From contig NC_052358.1 in the NCBI RefSeq assembly GCF_009727055.1, positions 46,562,495-46,626,494 of the forward strand: a stretch of DNA of 64,000 nt. The letters run 5' to 3'. The DNA is from Benincasa hispida. Its lineage: Eukaryota; Streptophyta; Magnoliopsida; Cucurbitales; Cucurbitaceae. A program made the position numbers and the translations under genes. Under the pieces are notes generated by a model. It had not been told where the DNA came from. It searched no databases and was given only the letters and a program-made list of their open reading frames with translations. Shown here one piece after another: positions 47,755 to 58,610 of the stretch. Each line of letters starts with the position of its first letter. The stretch's first letter is position 1.

Positions 47755-48174
47755 TTGATTCTAGAGGAAGATAATCAAGTGTAGAGGAGTCTCACACATT
47801 GTGGGGTGCTGAAATGCCAGACTCTAATATTAATATACTTAAGGGGAGCCTAAGTTCAGTTGAGAGGGAGTGCCACATCTAGGGAGAGCCTAGGTGACAT
47901 GTGAGTTAAGCTCTATGTGTGCTACTGTAGTAGTTGGTGTATTACATAAAAGTAGTACATTGTAAATTGCTTAACTCTTTAATATTAGTGGATTATCTTT
48001 CTTGGACACTCTGCCTCCTAGATGTAGGTGTTTATCACCGAATTGGATTACCAGTTGCTATGTACTTTTCCTTGTTTATTTGTTGTTGGTATTTTTGTTG
48101 TTACAATTGTTATCAGTGCTTTCTGTTTAACATCCACATAACGAATGACGAGTCATCTTATTGCCCTTTTCATT

Positions 48175-48188
48175 TGGTATCAAAGCAG
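48175..48188 (+). other. Primer-binding site of the Copia element
   Basis: tggtatcaaagcag begins three bases after the 5' LTR and matches the complement of the initiator-Met tRNA 3' end with one change. Confidence 0.85.
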
Positions 48189-48289
48189 GTCACCTTTATC
48201 TCAGGTACTTCGATCATTGACGGAATCAAGGAGGGAGGCTCTACCACTTGTCCACCTGTTTTTTATGGAATAAACTATTCGTACTAGAA

Positions 48290-49219
48290 AGCTCGAACGA
48301 TTACCATTTTGAAGTTAATTGATAGCAAAACTTGGAAGGTTGTTGTATCTAAATGGACACATCCTACCATCAAAATTGATGATGGGAAGGAAATCTTGAA
48401 GTCAGAGACTTAGTGGTTGAAGATGAAGATGAGGTTTCTTTGGGAAATTCACGTGCCTTGAATGCCATATTCAATAGTGTAGATCGTAACATATTCAGAT
48501 TAATTAATACTTGTATCTCAGCTAAGGAATCATGAGATATCTTGTATATTGCTCATAAGAGAACATCTAAAGGAAAGATGTCCAAATTTTAGTTGGTCAC
48601 ATCGAAGTTTGAGCATCGTAGAATGCACGACGACGAATCTATTACTGAATTCAATATACGTTTGCTAGATATTGCCAATGAATCATTTTCTCTCGGAGAG
48701 AAGATCTCAGAAGAAAAACTTGTCCGCAAGGTACTTAGATCTCTACCAAAGAGATTTGACATGAAAGTCACTGTCATTAAGGAAGCTCAAGACATAACAA
48801 TGTTGAGAGTAGATGAATTATTTAGCTCCTTACTCACTTTTGAGATGTCCCTTGATGGGAAAATCGAAATGAAAAATAAGAGAATTGCTCTTCAATCTGC
48901 TGTTAAAGAAGAGTTTATTGATGATGATAAAGAATTAAAAGACCCTCTTCTTAAATTGATTACATTGGTTTCAAAATAGTTTAACCATGTGCTCAAAAGT
49001 TTCGGTAAGAGGTTTGGCTCTTACAATAACAACAAGTCTGGAGGCTTTACTCCTCCCAATCTATTCAGATCTCAGAATAGTAAAAAGGAAACTGACAAAT
49101 CAAGTAATCAACTATCTCACAAGGAAAATAACTTCAAATGTAGAAAGTGTGGTGGATTTGGTCATATTCAGGCTGAATGTCCCACTTTTCTGAAGAGACA
49201 GAGCAAAGGCTATAATTAA
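48290..49219 (+). pseudogene. Copia gag (UBN2-type capsid plus zinc knuckle), decayed
   Basis: Frames covering 48290-48978 match the plant Copia gag pattern: a KTWKVV segment, then KFEHRRMHDDESITEFNIR, an EKISEEKLVRKVLRSLPKRF block and EMSLDGK. 48989-49219 continues with FNHVLKSFGKRF and a CCHC knuckle (C-RK-C-GGFG-H-IQAE-C, 49139-49180). Stops at 48418, 48534, 48589 and 48977, plus frame changes, inactivate it. Confidence 0.75.
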
Positions 49220-50000
49220 CTTTTCCTAAAACTAAATCTGAAGATAGTAGGGACTTAAAGGATGATGTCAAAGCGCTTGTTAGTAATATCTCTTCAGACA
49301 CCTCATCATGTGATATTTTTTAATAAGATGTGTATAAAAAAAAATGATCATGTTATTGCAGGACTTGAGTCTATAGATCCTTCTAATCATGCTCTTTTTC
49401 TCAAATGATAAGATGATCAGAAAGCCCTTGATGTGCAGAAAGTAAGAATTGAGACTTTGATAGTTGACAATCACAAAATTATGTCTACTATTGTAGATTT
49501 AAAGTGTGAACTCTCTCAAGTTAAATCTGAAAAGGATTCAATATGCAAGAATGTCAGAATATTGAATACTGATATTGAGTCTCTGGAAAAAAATTTGATA
49601 AAAGGAAAACGACTGGTGATAATTTTGGGCTTGGATTTTCTAAAAGAGGAAGTCAACATTATAATCATTCCAAACTAAAAAGGAAGCAAAAGATTGAGTT
49701 TTTAAGAGCTGAAGATCCAGAGGCTTATGGCTTTATAGGTACAACTACCAACAATGTTGTATTGAAAGATAATCACTTGACTAGACCAAGATGGATTTGT
49801 CACTATTATGGAAAGGTGGGGCACAAACGTCCTTTTTGCTATCAATTATTAAAGATTCTCTACAAACCCACCTATTCCAGAAGTGCTCCCTACTTCTCAC
49901 ATAACCATTATAAAAAACAAACAAGAGTAAAAAAGATGTGAGAGAGAAAAATGTTTAGAACAAAATTAATGTGGTTTTGACTTCGCTCAGATCCTCTGCT
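49220..50000 (+). pseudogene. Copia gag/pol spacer with second zinc-knuckle remnant
   Basis: A coiled-coil-like charged stretch (49433-49680) is followed by W-I-C-HYY-GKVG-H-KRPF-C-YQL (49792-49843), a CCHC motif whose second Cys is Tyr here. A second knuckle ending PFCYQL just before protease is typical of Sirevirus-type Copia elements. Confidence 0.5.
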
Positions 50001-51200
50001 AAAGGTGATCGGTATTTTGATAGTGGAAGCTCTAGACACATGGTTGGTGAAAATAGCTATTTGTTCGATCTCAAATCTATCAATTTTGGAAAGGTCACAT
50101 TTGGTGATGGTGCTTGTGCAAAATCATCGAGAAAGGAAAACTGAATTATGGTCTTTCTCCATTGAAAGCTGTAATGTTGGTTGAAGAACTTACTGCCAAT
50201 CTTATTAGCATCGGCCAACTGTACGACTAAAGACTAAATTTGAGCTTTACCAAAGACAAATGTGTTGTCATAGACGATGTCAAAGCTCTTGTTATGATAG
50301 GTTTGCGTTCTTCTAGTAATTGTTATATCTAGATTTTTTATCATACTTCGCAGGTTTGTTATCTCTCTAAACAAGATGAAGTGAGCCTATGGCATAAACG
50401 TCTTGGGTATGTAAGCATAAAGACTATTCAGAAGGCTCTTGCAACCAATGCTATAACTGATCTTCCCTCTTTATCAGCCTCTCCTGGAATTATATGTGGA
50501 GATTGTCTATCTGGTAAATAAACTCATACTTCTAACAAGCAATCAAGCCATTCAAGCTCTTTCCGTGTTTTGGAATTTCTTCATATGGATTTGATAGGAC
50601 CCATGCAATCTGAGAGTCATCTGAGATTCTGGGAGGCAAATGATATGTTCTAGTTATTGTTGATGATTTCTCCAGATACACCGGGTGCGTTTCCTTCGTG
50701 AAAAATCAGATACCTTTTCTGTTTTTCGTGCTCTCTATCTTTCACTACAACGTGATAAAGATCTTTATGTGATACGTATTCGAAGTGATCATGGTAGGGA
50801 GTTTGAAAACTCTCAATTTACTGAGTTCTGTCAGTCTGCTAGAATACATCATGAATTTTCAGCTCCTATTGCACCACAACAGAACGAGATTGTGGAAAGT
50901 AAAAACAGAACTCTTCAGGAGATGGCTCGTGCGATGATACATGCAAAGCATCTACCATTTCACTTCTGGGTAGAAGCACTAAACATGACTTGTCATATAC
51001 ATAACAGATTTGTCTTACGACCAGGAAATTTAAGGACTATTTATGATATATGGAGAGGTACAAAACCTAAAGTGAAATACTTTTATGCCTTTGGAAGTGT
51101 CTGTTACATTCTTGTTGATAGAGAGACTAGAAGAAAATGGGATTCCGAGTTTGATGAAGGGATATTTCTTGAATATTCCACAAATAGTCGAGCTTATCGT
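50000..51200 (+). pseudogene. Copia protease and integrase, decayed
   Basis: The protease active site reads YFDSGSS (Asp-Ser-Gly at 50018-50026). A GAG-pre-integrase region follows (LWHKRLGYVSIKTIQ-type, about 50388-50440). The integrase core has HMDLIGPM (about 50581), RSDHGREF (about 50782-50805) and the catalytic Glu in PQQNEIVESKNR (about 50873-50908), so the D-D-E residues remain. Stops and frameshifts occur (e.g. at 50519 and 50652). Homology ends near 51190 with FDEGIFLEYSTNSRAYR, just before reverse transcriptase should start. Confidence 0.8.
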
Positions 51201-51204
51201 AGAG

Positions 51205-51594
51205 TCTTTCTTCCTCAGTCGTCTCCCTCCTCCAACTCCTAAACACCTTCTAATCAAAATAACCAGAGCCCACCACTTATGGTTTCTCACCCCGAGAATA
51301 TCAAGGTAACTAAGTGGTAGTGTCCTCTTCCTTTGGTTCGATCGTTCTAGTTGCTGTTTGATCGAGGAGAGTTCGTGAATATTCGTAGTGATCATGATAG
51401 TAAGAAGGATTTACTTGAAGAAAAGTTCTTCAAAGGTATAATCTCTAAACTCTTATTTTTTATTCAAAAACATGCTATCATTTATGTTATTATGTATAAT
51501 CCATTCTTGTTGACTGTAAATGTTTGTCTCAATTGAAATGAGATTTGGATGATCCGCTTCCACTCATAGGTTCTCTATAAAACGAGTTCCTTCA
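51205..51594 (+). mobile_element. Long-LTR family fragment H (plus orientation)
   Basis: The reverse complement of the left ~390 bp of copies A and E: cagagcccaccac, tatcaaggtaactaagtgg, gatgatccgcttccactc and the end gagttccttca. It begins exactly where Copia integrase homology stops and ends at a TTCA terminus (51594). Confidence 0.7.
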
Positions 51595-52345
51595 GCATTC
51601 ATATTTAAAAAAGGAGTTTTTCAACGTTTTACACAATACAAATAACAACATTAATGGAGGAAAAGAGATAGGGATAAAAAATCAAGTCGTTGGGTGCAAT
51701 TCCTTGCTTCTTCCGACTCTGTGAATGACTACTTCGCAAAGATTATGTTGAAGGTGAAGTTTCTCCTTTGTTTTCAAGAAGAAATCTTGAGCTTTCACTC
51801 AAGATTTCACGAGGGTTCGAAGTGACGTGCTTTTGAAGTGAGAACTGTGCAGAGTTTTCTCCAATGTCTTCATTGTCTCTTTTGCATGGAAATCTCGTTG
51901 AGTATTTATAGGCATCAAGGAGCAATTTCTTCTTCTCTCACTAATGATTGTATTGACATGATGCATTAACTTCCATACCCTAATGCACCGCCTGGTCCGT
52001 GTCAGAAGTTCATTGGCTCTGTCGCGAAGCTTTCTCATCAGCTACCAACTTGGTCTTTGATTTGACCTCTATCGCCCATGTGTCATGTCATTCTATGTGA
52101 TTGAAACATTGGCGTCAGGAATTCCTTTGCAGTGATACTTTGTGATCGCATAAATGGATTTCTTGCATCCAAAAAGCACAATTTTTATATCTTTCGTGGA
52201 TTTTAAGATATTGCACGCATATGATTGCATAATATAATTAACTTCATGATTTTCTTACCAAGTTGTCACATTTTCCAAGATTTTTCCTAATTGTTTTAGA
52301 TAAAAAAGGTAAGATAACTTGTATTTCTACAAGTTATCAGTTGTT
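51595..52345. mobile_element. Second LTR-like fragment inside the Copia element
   Basis: Mixed-composition block with a promoter-like gagtatttataggcatc (about 51898) and an inverted-repeat terminus aacttgtatttctacaagtt (52318-52337). The terminus also occurs, with one change, at the right end of the Gypsy-like segment at 34178. Probably an LTR of that family; orientation and ends uncertain. Confidence 0.4.
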
Positions 52346-52369
52346 AAACGTAATATTATGGATGAGAAA

Positions 52370-53206
52370 AAAAATTATCTGATCGTACTCAAGAGTGTGT
52401 TGAGCTTATGGAATTGATTCAAACTACTGGTCTTGAAAGAATGGTTTTGAACTTGGGGTTGTACTATACTCAGCTGGTACGTGAATTCTTTGTCATAATG
52501 TGCCTAAAAATGTGAGAGAACAATGTGTTTCTTTAAGAGATTTGGTCTTTGAGTTGACTGGAGGGGCTCGTTCCACTTGGCCACGAAAGGGTCAACTATC
52601 TACAGCTGCTTTGAGTGTTAAAGGTGCCCTTCTGCATAGGATTGAAATTTATAATTGGTGTTCTTCTTCGCACAAATCTGGTTTGTCCATTACTTTTGCT
52701 TCTTTGATGTATCAGATTGAGATTAGAGCACAGTTCAATTGTGGTGTGTTTGTAATTAACCAGATTAAACACTATATTGGGTCCACAACTCTGAAATTGC
52801 CTATTTGTTTTTCTCGCCTTATCTATGGTATTCTATTGTCTCAAAAGTCTGATCTTCTCACTGCTTCAAAAGTTTTCGGACTATCTCCAAGTCTCTTTTC
52901 CATCAACCCTAAACTTCTGCAGGGTCACCATATTTCTGATCTGGATACTACCACAACACCTTATCACTTGATGCCTCAAGTCGAGTTTTAATAGCTTCTT
53001 CGTTTGGTGGTCATATTCTTCAATTTCTTTCCACTGAATCTCGTGATTTTGAGTCTTTGGTGCGCCAACTTCAGGAGAGAAAGATTGAACTAGATGAGGT
53101 TTTACTAATCATGCAGTTCGTTTTATCTAGGGATGCAGTGCTTTCTCTTCTCAACCACAAAGTTGATGTCTTTGGGTGTTTTTTTTCAACTAGAAATGGG
53201 GAGTGG
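52370..53206 (+). pseudogene. Accessory 'plant transposon protein' ORF of the Copia element, frameshifted
   Basis: Three frames join into one protein-like reading. 52373-52500 gives VELMELIQTTGLERMVLNLG and LVREFF. 52500-52991 (about 163 codons) gives KGQLSTAALSVKGALLHRI, IEIYNWCSSSHKSGLS, FNCGVFVINQI and LPICFSRLIYGILL. 52975-53206 ends in a coiled-coil-like LVRQLQERKIELDEVL segment. The order (VREFF..., a helical region with LxxKxAxLHxI and NWxPSSH, a closing coiled coil) is that of the putative plant transposon protein domain common in cucurbit and legume repeats. It lies between integrase and the 3' LTR. Function unknown; two frameshifts. Confidence 0.6.
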
Positions 53207-53453
53207 TAGTCAGTTTTAGTTTGTGGTTTGGTGGTCCGTTTTGGTTGGTTGTGTTTGGAGATTTCTGTTCATGATTATGGGTTGTTTTTGTGTTTTTTCT
53301 ATGGGGACTAATATGTTTTGGCTTGTTTTGTGTTGTACTGTTGATGTTTTTATTTTTGTCAAGACTTTCATTCAGACATTTGTACTTATTATTGAATGAT
53401 ATTTGTTTTTTTTTTTATTTTGCATAAAAAATATATAAACCAAAGGGGAAGTT
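53207..53453 (+). other. Spacer and polypurine tract before the Copia 3' LTR
   Basis: T/G-rich spacer (ggtttggtggtccgttttgg) ending in caaaggggaag (53441-53451), a polypurine tract two bases before the 3' LTR. Confidence 0.7.
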
Positions 53454-54359
53454 TGTTAGAGATTTGGTGGCTTTATAATTTTCTTTAAGGTAATAGTTCT
53501 ACAGATGTCTCAATTAAAGCCTTAACATCCAATTGTGACATCAAAATATTTTCTTATCTACAATTATTCAGCTATGATATTTAGTCTGATATGTTCCTTT
53601 TTTAAGCGCGTCTTTTGATTCCAAATGAAGACTTATTTCCTTTATTGGATTCGATTATTTAAAGTGAGTTTTGCAGACCTTTTAGGGTTGCCGCATTTTT
53701 TTTTTTATTAAGACGTTTTTTGTTTTTCGGTCAGACTATATTACAATGTGTTCTTGCTCGTTTGCTCACTATTCCACTGTGCATGTTTTTCATCCATTGA
53801 GGCAACCCTTTGAAGAGTTTCATGGTCTTAGAAGGAGCCTAAGCCATTGCTGCTAGAGAAGGGTTTTCAGTCTTAGAGGGGAGCCTAAGACTCAGCTTCA
53901 GAGAAGAAGTTCTCTATCTTAGGAGGACCTAAGATTTGTCAGTGAAGGGAGTTTGCTGATTCTAGAGGAAAATAATCAAGTTGAGAGGAGTCTCATACAC
54001 TGTCGGGTGCCAAAGTGTCAGACACTAATATTAACATACTTAGAGGGAGTCTAAGTTTAGTTGAGAAAGAGTGTCACATCTAGAGGGAGCCTAGGTGATG
54101 TGTGGGTTAAGCTCTATGTGAGCCATTATAGTAGTTGGTGTATTACAAGTAAGTACTATGTTGTAAACTACTCAACTCTTTAATATTAGTGGATTATCTT
54201 TGTTGGACACTCTACCCTCCAGACGTAGGTGTTTATCACCAAACTGGGTTACCAACTATTGTGTGCCTTTACTTGTTGACATTTTTGTCGTTTAAGTTGT
54301 CAGTGATTTCTATTTAACATGCACGTAAGGAGTGATGAGTCATCCTATCGCCTTTTTCA
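53454..54359 (+). repeat. 3' LTR of the Copia element, 906 bp
   Basis: Starts tgttagagatttgg and ends gcctttttca, followed by the TAAAT target duplication. It serves as the uninterrupted reference for the broken 5' LTR. Confidence 0.88.
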
Positions 54360-54955
54360 TAAATAAAGAGAATAAGGAAAAAAGAGAACAACATAAAAAA
54401 AATATACCGGTTCGCCCAAACTTGGGACTATGTTCAATCTTCTGCAACTGCAGGTTATACTATGATGAAGATCACAAAGATACCCAAACTCACGCTACAA
54501 ATCTCTCCCAAATATCCCTAAGCGAATTATTTGAATCCAAGTACAACAACTCGATAATTTGAAATAAACAATAAGAGAAATCCTCAACCTAAGAAGAATA
54601 CACACAATCACACACTAAAATAACACACTAGAATTTAAAGAACTTCAAACTGAAGTTTTCAATTTTCTGTCTGGTGTAATTTTCTTCTCTCCGACAACAA
54701 GAAGGATCTCACGACACCTTCTGCAATTTTTCTATATGCATAATCACATATTAATAAATTTAAGTTGCTACCCTAATTAAAATGAGCTAAGCCCAACAAT
54801 CTTGAAAAAGTAAATTTCTGACTTTGCCTTTTAAGAGTAGTTCACCAATACTGCTTTCTTCTTTTTCAAAAAATCACCTCTTTATTAACCGATAAAAATA
54901 ACTTGCTTATGAGTTAATATTTGTAGATGAAGTTTTGTCTCCACTTTTCCTAACA

Positions 54956-55937
54956 ATCTCCCACTTAGAGACAATCCAACAATCTTGCCTCCAACTGTAA
55001 CAAATTTATCATCTTGGCAAATTTCATGACTAACTCCCATTACAACTATTATTTCTAATCTTCTTGACAAGCTCCAAGGTTCAACAAAAACCCTATAACA
55101 ATGTAATAAAATAGGAAACTATCAAAAAATAACTGTAACTCAACTATGCTTGCCCCTAGGTATGAACAAGCTACGTGGAACTATCCCCTAGACATAAAGA
55201 ATAGTCATGTACTCCCAGTTCAGCTAAGTGGTACCGACTGAAATTTTTTTCAATCCCAAACACTTGTTTCTGAAGAAGACACATTTTGCAATTGGCTTGA
55301 CTCATTCCTTCAAGCCTACTGCCAAGTTGGAGACTTTTTGTCTCCGACCTTAGCAACTGCTTTGGCCTTCCAATATGATGCCCTTACTCACCTAGACAAT
55401 TTCATCAATTCATTTAAATGTCTGAAAATTGGGGGTTCATGATAGTCATCAACTTTCTTCCTCGAGCTTCCCAATTGCTTCTAAATTGATGGATCTTGAT
55501 CTGATTGATCAAAATTGATTATCATTGCTGCTGGCTCGATTACACCTCCACATCTACCATGTGTAACTTTAATTGGCATCCACCGTCTCTCTGATCATTT
55601 GGCAACATCAAATAGACATCTATACAATGTGGAATCTTTGTGGCAAGCTACCACTATTTGGAATCCTAACTTGAGTTTACATAGTTTCCATACCTGTTTG
55701 TAAGCGCTTCCATCAACTTCCTCACACAATCTCGTCAGCTACAAGACTAGCCACATTCATTGACATATGCATTTTGATGATAGCAACTGCTTCTTCATCT
55801 AGGTTTTTCCAACCTTCATCTGACATCCTTTTCGGTATCTCCAATACAAAAAAAAATTCCCGTCAAATGTTATGATTCCTTTGAAACTTTTGACTCTAAT
55901 GATCCTGTGACTCCTGAACCAAAAGCTTTGATACCAC
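54956..55937 (-). other. Interior of the TRIM/LARD-like element
   Basis: About 980 bp between its two LTRs. Only short frames and no gag, protease, integrase or reverse transcriptase motif. On the minus strand it begins with the primer-binding site (55925-55936, tggtatcaaagc) and ends with purine-rich gtctctaagtgggagat next to the LTR. Confidence 0.7.
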
Positions 55938-56569
55938 TATTTGAAAATTTATACGAGATATAAATAATGCGGAATAAATTAAATTATATCTCAAACTCCC
56001 ACTTCAAATGTTAGAGACGAATAAGTAATTGATCATAAAATTATAAATAAAGAGAATAAGAGAAAAAGGGAAAGACATTGAAAAATATACTGGTTCATCC
56101 TAAACTTGGGACTACGTCCAGTCTTCTACAAATGCAGGTTCTACTATGATGGAGATTGCAAAGACACCCAAACTCACATTACAAATATCTCCAAAATAGC
56201 CCAACACGATCTATTTGAATCCAAGTATCAAAACTCGATAACTAACTTGAAATAAACAATGGGAGAAACCCTCAACCCAAGAAGAATACACACAACCACA
56301 CACTAAAATAACAACTGGAATTTAAAGAGCTTCAAACTGAAGTTTTCAATTTTTCGTCTGTTGTAATTTTCTTCTCTTCGACGGCAAGAAGGATCCCATG
56401 AAACCTTCTACAATTTTTTTCTTAGAAAGTAAATTTCTTCCTTTGCCTTCTAAGAGTTGTTCACTACTGCTTTCTTCTTTTTCAAAAAATCATCTCTTTA
56501 TTAACCGATAAAAATAACTTGCTTATGAGTTAATATTTGTATGTAGTTCTGTCACCACTTTTCCTGACA
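55938..56569 (-). repeat. 5' LTR (sense) of the TRIM/LARD-like element
   Basis: Matches the broken copy 43271-43382 / 54365-54955 over its length (shared: gagatataaataa, caaacttgggactac, cttgcttatgagttaatatt). The left terminus reads TA where TG is expected. Confidence 0.8.
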
Positions 56570-56574
56570 TTATA

Positions 56575-57690
56575 TACTCATGATCATTCTCTTATCTAGT
56601 TAATGTGAAACTTTGATCGAATTTCTTACAAGACTAATCAAATTGGCGATTATATCCCTACCTTATATATGAGAGAGAATTTAAATACTATGTTCTAGAT
56701 CTAGATAAAAAGATTATTAGAAGACATATATGGATGATCAAATTCATAATATACTTGTATAGTGTGACTACCCTCAACGTAAGCCAGGAGGTACTTGAAC
56801 ATATAGGGTTAAACCCAAGCTAATCCGACCCAAAATGGCTAAGAGCCCAGTATGGGCTTGGTCTTAATCAATTAAGGTTGACTTGACTCAGATGGTTCCA
56901 AACTGATTTTGACTCAATTTGATTGGACATTTGCTACTTTAGAAGCCCTTAATTCACCATTATAAACTTAGAGTGGAGGTACACCTCCGATATTTACATC
57001 AAAATATGTGTGGCAAGCACCACAATTTGCAAAAGTTGAGCCAAACCTAATGGTCTACACTATTATTTCAAGCAAAGCCCTATTTCAAGGCTCACCTTTT
57101 AACAACCTATTATACATTGGAAAAAAACCAAAATCACTATTATTCGAAATCACTCAAAAAGTTACTTTTAATAATTCAAAATTGATTTTGATGGCAAAAA
57201 GAAAAAAAGATATTTAAAAGTGTAAATTAAACATTGAATTGATGTTGAATAAATAAAGACATGTTTCGAAACGTCTTTTAACATGACAAAAATGATATTA
57301 ATAATGCTAATTTCTAACTATTATGCTAATTTTCATTCATCATTTGAATGAAAAAATCTCCATTAATATTTTCTTGAAACAATTTCAAAGTTCAAGAGTT
57401 AAAAATAAAACATTTTGAAGCCTAGTTTAGAAGTCGATTTTTGTTTTTTTAATATATAATATAACCAAAATTACCCTAGTTTTGGTTAACGACAAATGGA
57501 TATGGTGGGTTGTTTTCAAAGTGCCAATATATCTATTCTACATGTAGTTCTTCCTGTTTTGACGGGGGACGAAAAAGAGAGAATCCAACCCACGTGAAGC
57601 TTTGAAGAACCCACTTATCCTTTCATAAATGGGGCTCAACACACCAACTTTAATATTGGGGTCTTTATTTTGAGTGTTGGTTTTCACTCT
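56575..57690. other. Intergenic stretch, mostly non-coding
   Basis: 56575-56640 resumes the interrupted TRIM LTR. The rest includes a block near 56800-57010 with gtaagccaggaggtacttg and several aagccc phrases, but no recognisable coding sequence. Confidence 0.4.
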
Positions 57691-57769
57691 ATTATGTCAT
57701 TAAAAAAAAAAAAAAAAAAAAACCATCTTGACTACTCAAGTTGTGTTTGATTAGATTTTTCATTTTAGT

Positions 57770-57998
57770 GCGAGTAATCATTTGAGGCGTTCGGTTTGTA
57801 GAGTTGTTTGGCATGCTACTATCGTTCTTATTTGGTGCGAACGTAATCTTTGTATCCATGGAGCTATCTTGTGTTCTCTACAAGTGGTTAGTTAAATTGT
57901 GCGATGTGAGATATTTCTTTATTGCACTAAGTAGTTTGAGGCTTCTATTGAAGGGACCCTAGAAGTCTCTTCTCCTTGGAATTTCTTTGTTGAGCAGT
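57770..57998 (+). pseudogene. LINE C-terminal (zinc-binding reverse transcriptase tail) remnant
   Basis: One frame reads RRSVCRVVWHATIVLIWCER then NLCIHG, matching the W-x-x-x-x-x-IW-x-ERN-x-R-x-F pattern at the C-terminus of plant LINE polymerases. It ends NFFVEQ-stop. Very short and broken. Confidence 0.45.
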
Positions 57999-58610
57999 AA
58001 CTGTGTTGGAATACCTTGAATCTGTTATTTGGTGCTTCGAATGACCCAACATGAGTTTAAATTGTGTTTGTATTTATGTTATTTACGATTTTGACCATAG
58101 GGTTTAGATGAGTATGCTATAGAAACTCTCTTACTGCACCTCTGAATCTGATCCAATACTTTCTCTCTCTCTGATAATAAACTATTCTCTCCTTCTGATC
58201 CGTGGACGTAGTTAACTGATAGAACCCAAATCTATTGAAAGATAAACAATAATGGAAATACAAGATAAATCAAGTGTTTGAGGTACTTGGACCCTCTCAA
58301 TCTCGAGATAACTCTCAAGCCTTGTTTCATGTTCCAAATATTGCTTGCCTTCTTCATTCTCCACCCCTCTATTTATAACCAACTTCTCTAACCAATTACT
58401 TAACTAAGAACTAATATACCTCTAATATCCCTCTAATATCATTCCTATCATTAACACAATTTTAGTAAACCATATAAATCTCTATGTTGATTCTCCTTCT
58501 ATCCGTGGACGTAGTTGACACGATTTTAGTAAATCACATAAATCTCTATGTCGATTCTATATTACTTACCTTTCTCGATTTATCTTTGATTGTCGATTTC
58601 TTAATAGGGT
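57995..58610 (+). repeat. LTR-like repeat, third copy (shared with xylanase introns 4 and 5)
   Basis: Starts tgttggaataccttgaatct. Carries ttatgttatttacgatttt, ccgtggacgtagttaac (twice, 58200 and 58505), ataaatctctatgt (twice) and gattgtcgatttctta. About 230 bp of extra sequence (58215-58445) sits between the two versions of the second half. Confidence 0.55.

Larger units (their letters stand above)
43383..48172 (+). repeat. 5' LTR of the Copia element (three pieces)
   Basis: Pieces 43383-43884, about 45734-45750 and 47755-48172 align in order with the uninterrupted 3' LTR at 53454-54359 (shared phrases ggctttataattttcttt, tttattggattcgattattt, gtggattatctttnttgg). It ends gcccttttca. Confidence 0.85.
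43383..54359 (+). mobile_element. Copia LTR retrotransposon (probable Sirevirus lineage), decayed and with nested insertions
   Basis: A perfect 5-bp duplication TAAAT flanks it (43378-43382, 54360-54364). The 5' LTR is 43383-48172, interrupted by two solo LTRs; without them it is about 0.93 kb. The 3' LTR is 53454-54359 (906 bp). A primer-binding site follows the 5' LTR (48175) and a polypurine tract precedes the 3' LTR. Gag with zinc knuckles, protease and integrase remnants follow in Copia order. Reverse transcriptase and RNase H are not found; 51.2-52.35 kb holds LTR fragments instead, and 52.37-53.2 kb holds an accessory ORF. The 5' LTR begins TA rather than TG. Confidence 0.85.
43271..56569 (-). 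mobile_element. TRIM/LARD-like LTR element (minus orientation), split by a Copia element
   Basis: Two LTR copies are visible. The first spans 43271-43382 plus 54365-54955 (about 0.7 kb, broken by the Copia insertion) and the second is 55938-56569. The unit starts TGTTGG and ends ...TGACA, and is flanked by a perfect 5-bp duplication TTATA (43266-43270, 56570-56574). A primer-binding site lies next to the second LTR on the minus strand (55925-55936). The interior is only about 1 kb (54956-55937), with no recognisable gag-pol, so the element is non-autonomous. Confidence 0.82.

Noticed and set aside
47934..48287. 117-codon frame with hydrophobic segments that could be a small membrane protein
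   Set aside because: It overlaps the end of the Copia 5' LTR and the primer-binding site, and the LTR alignment explains the sequence fully.
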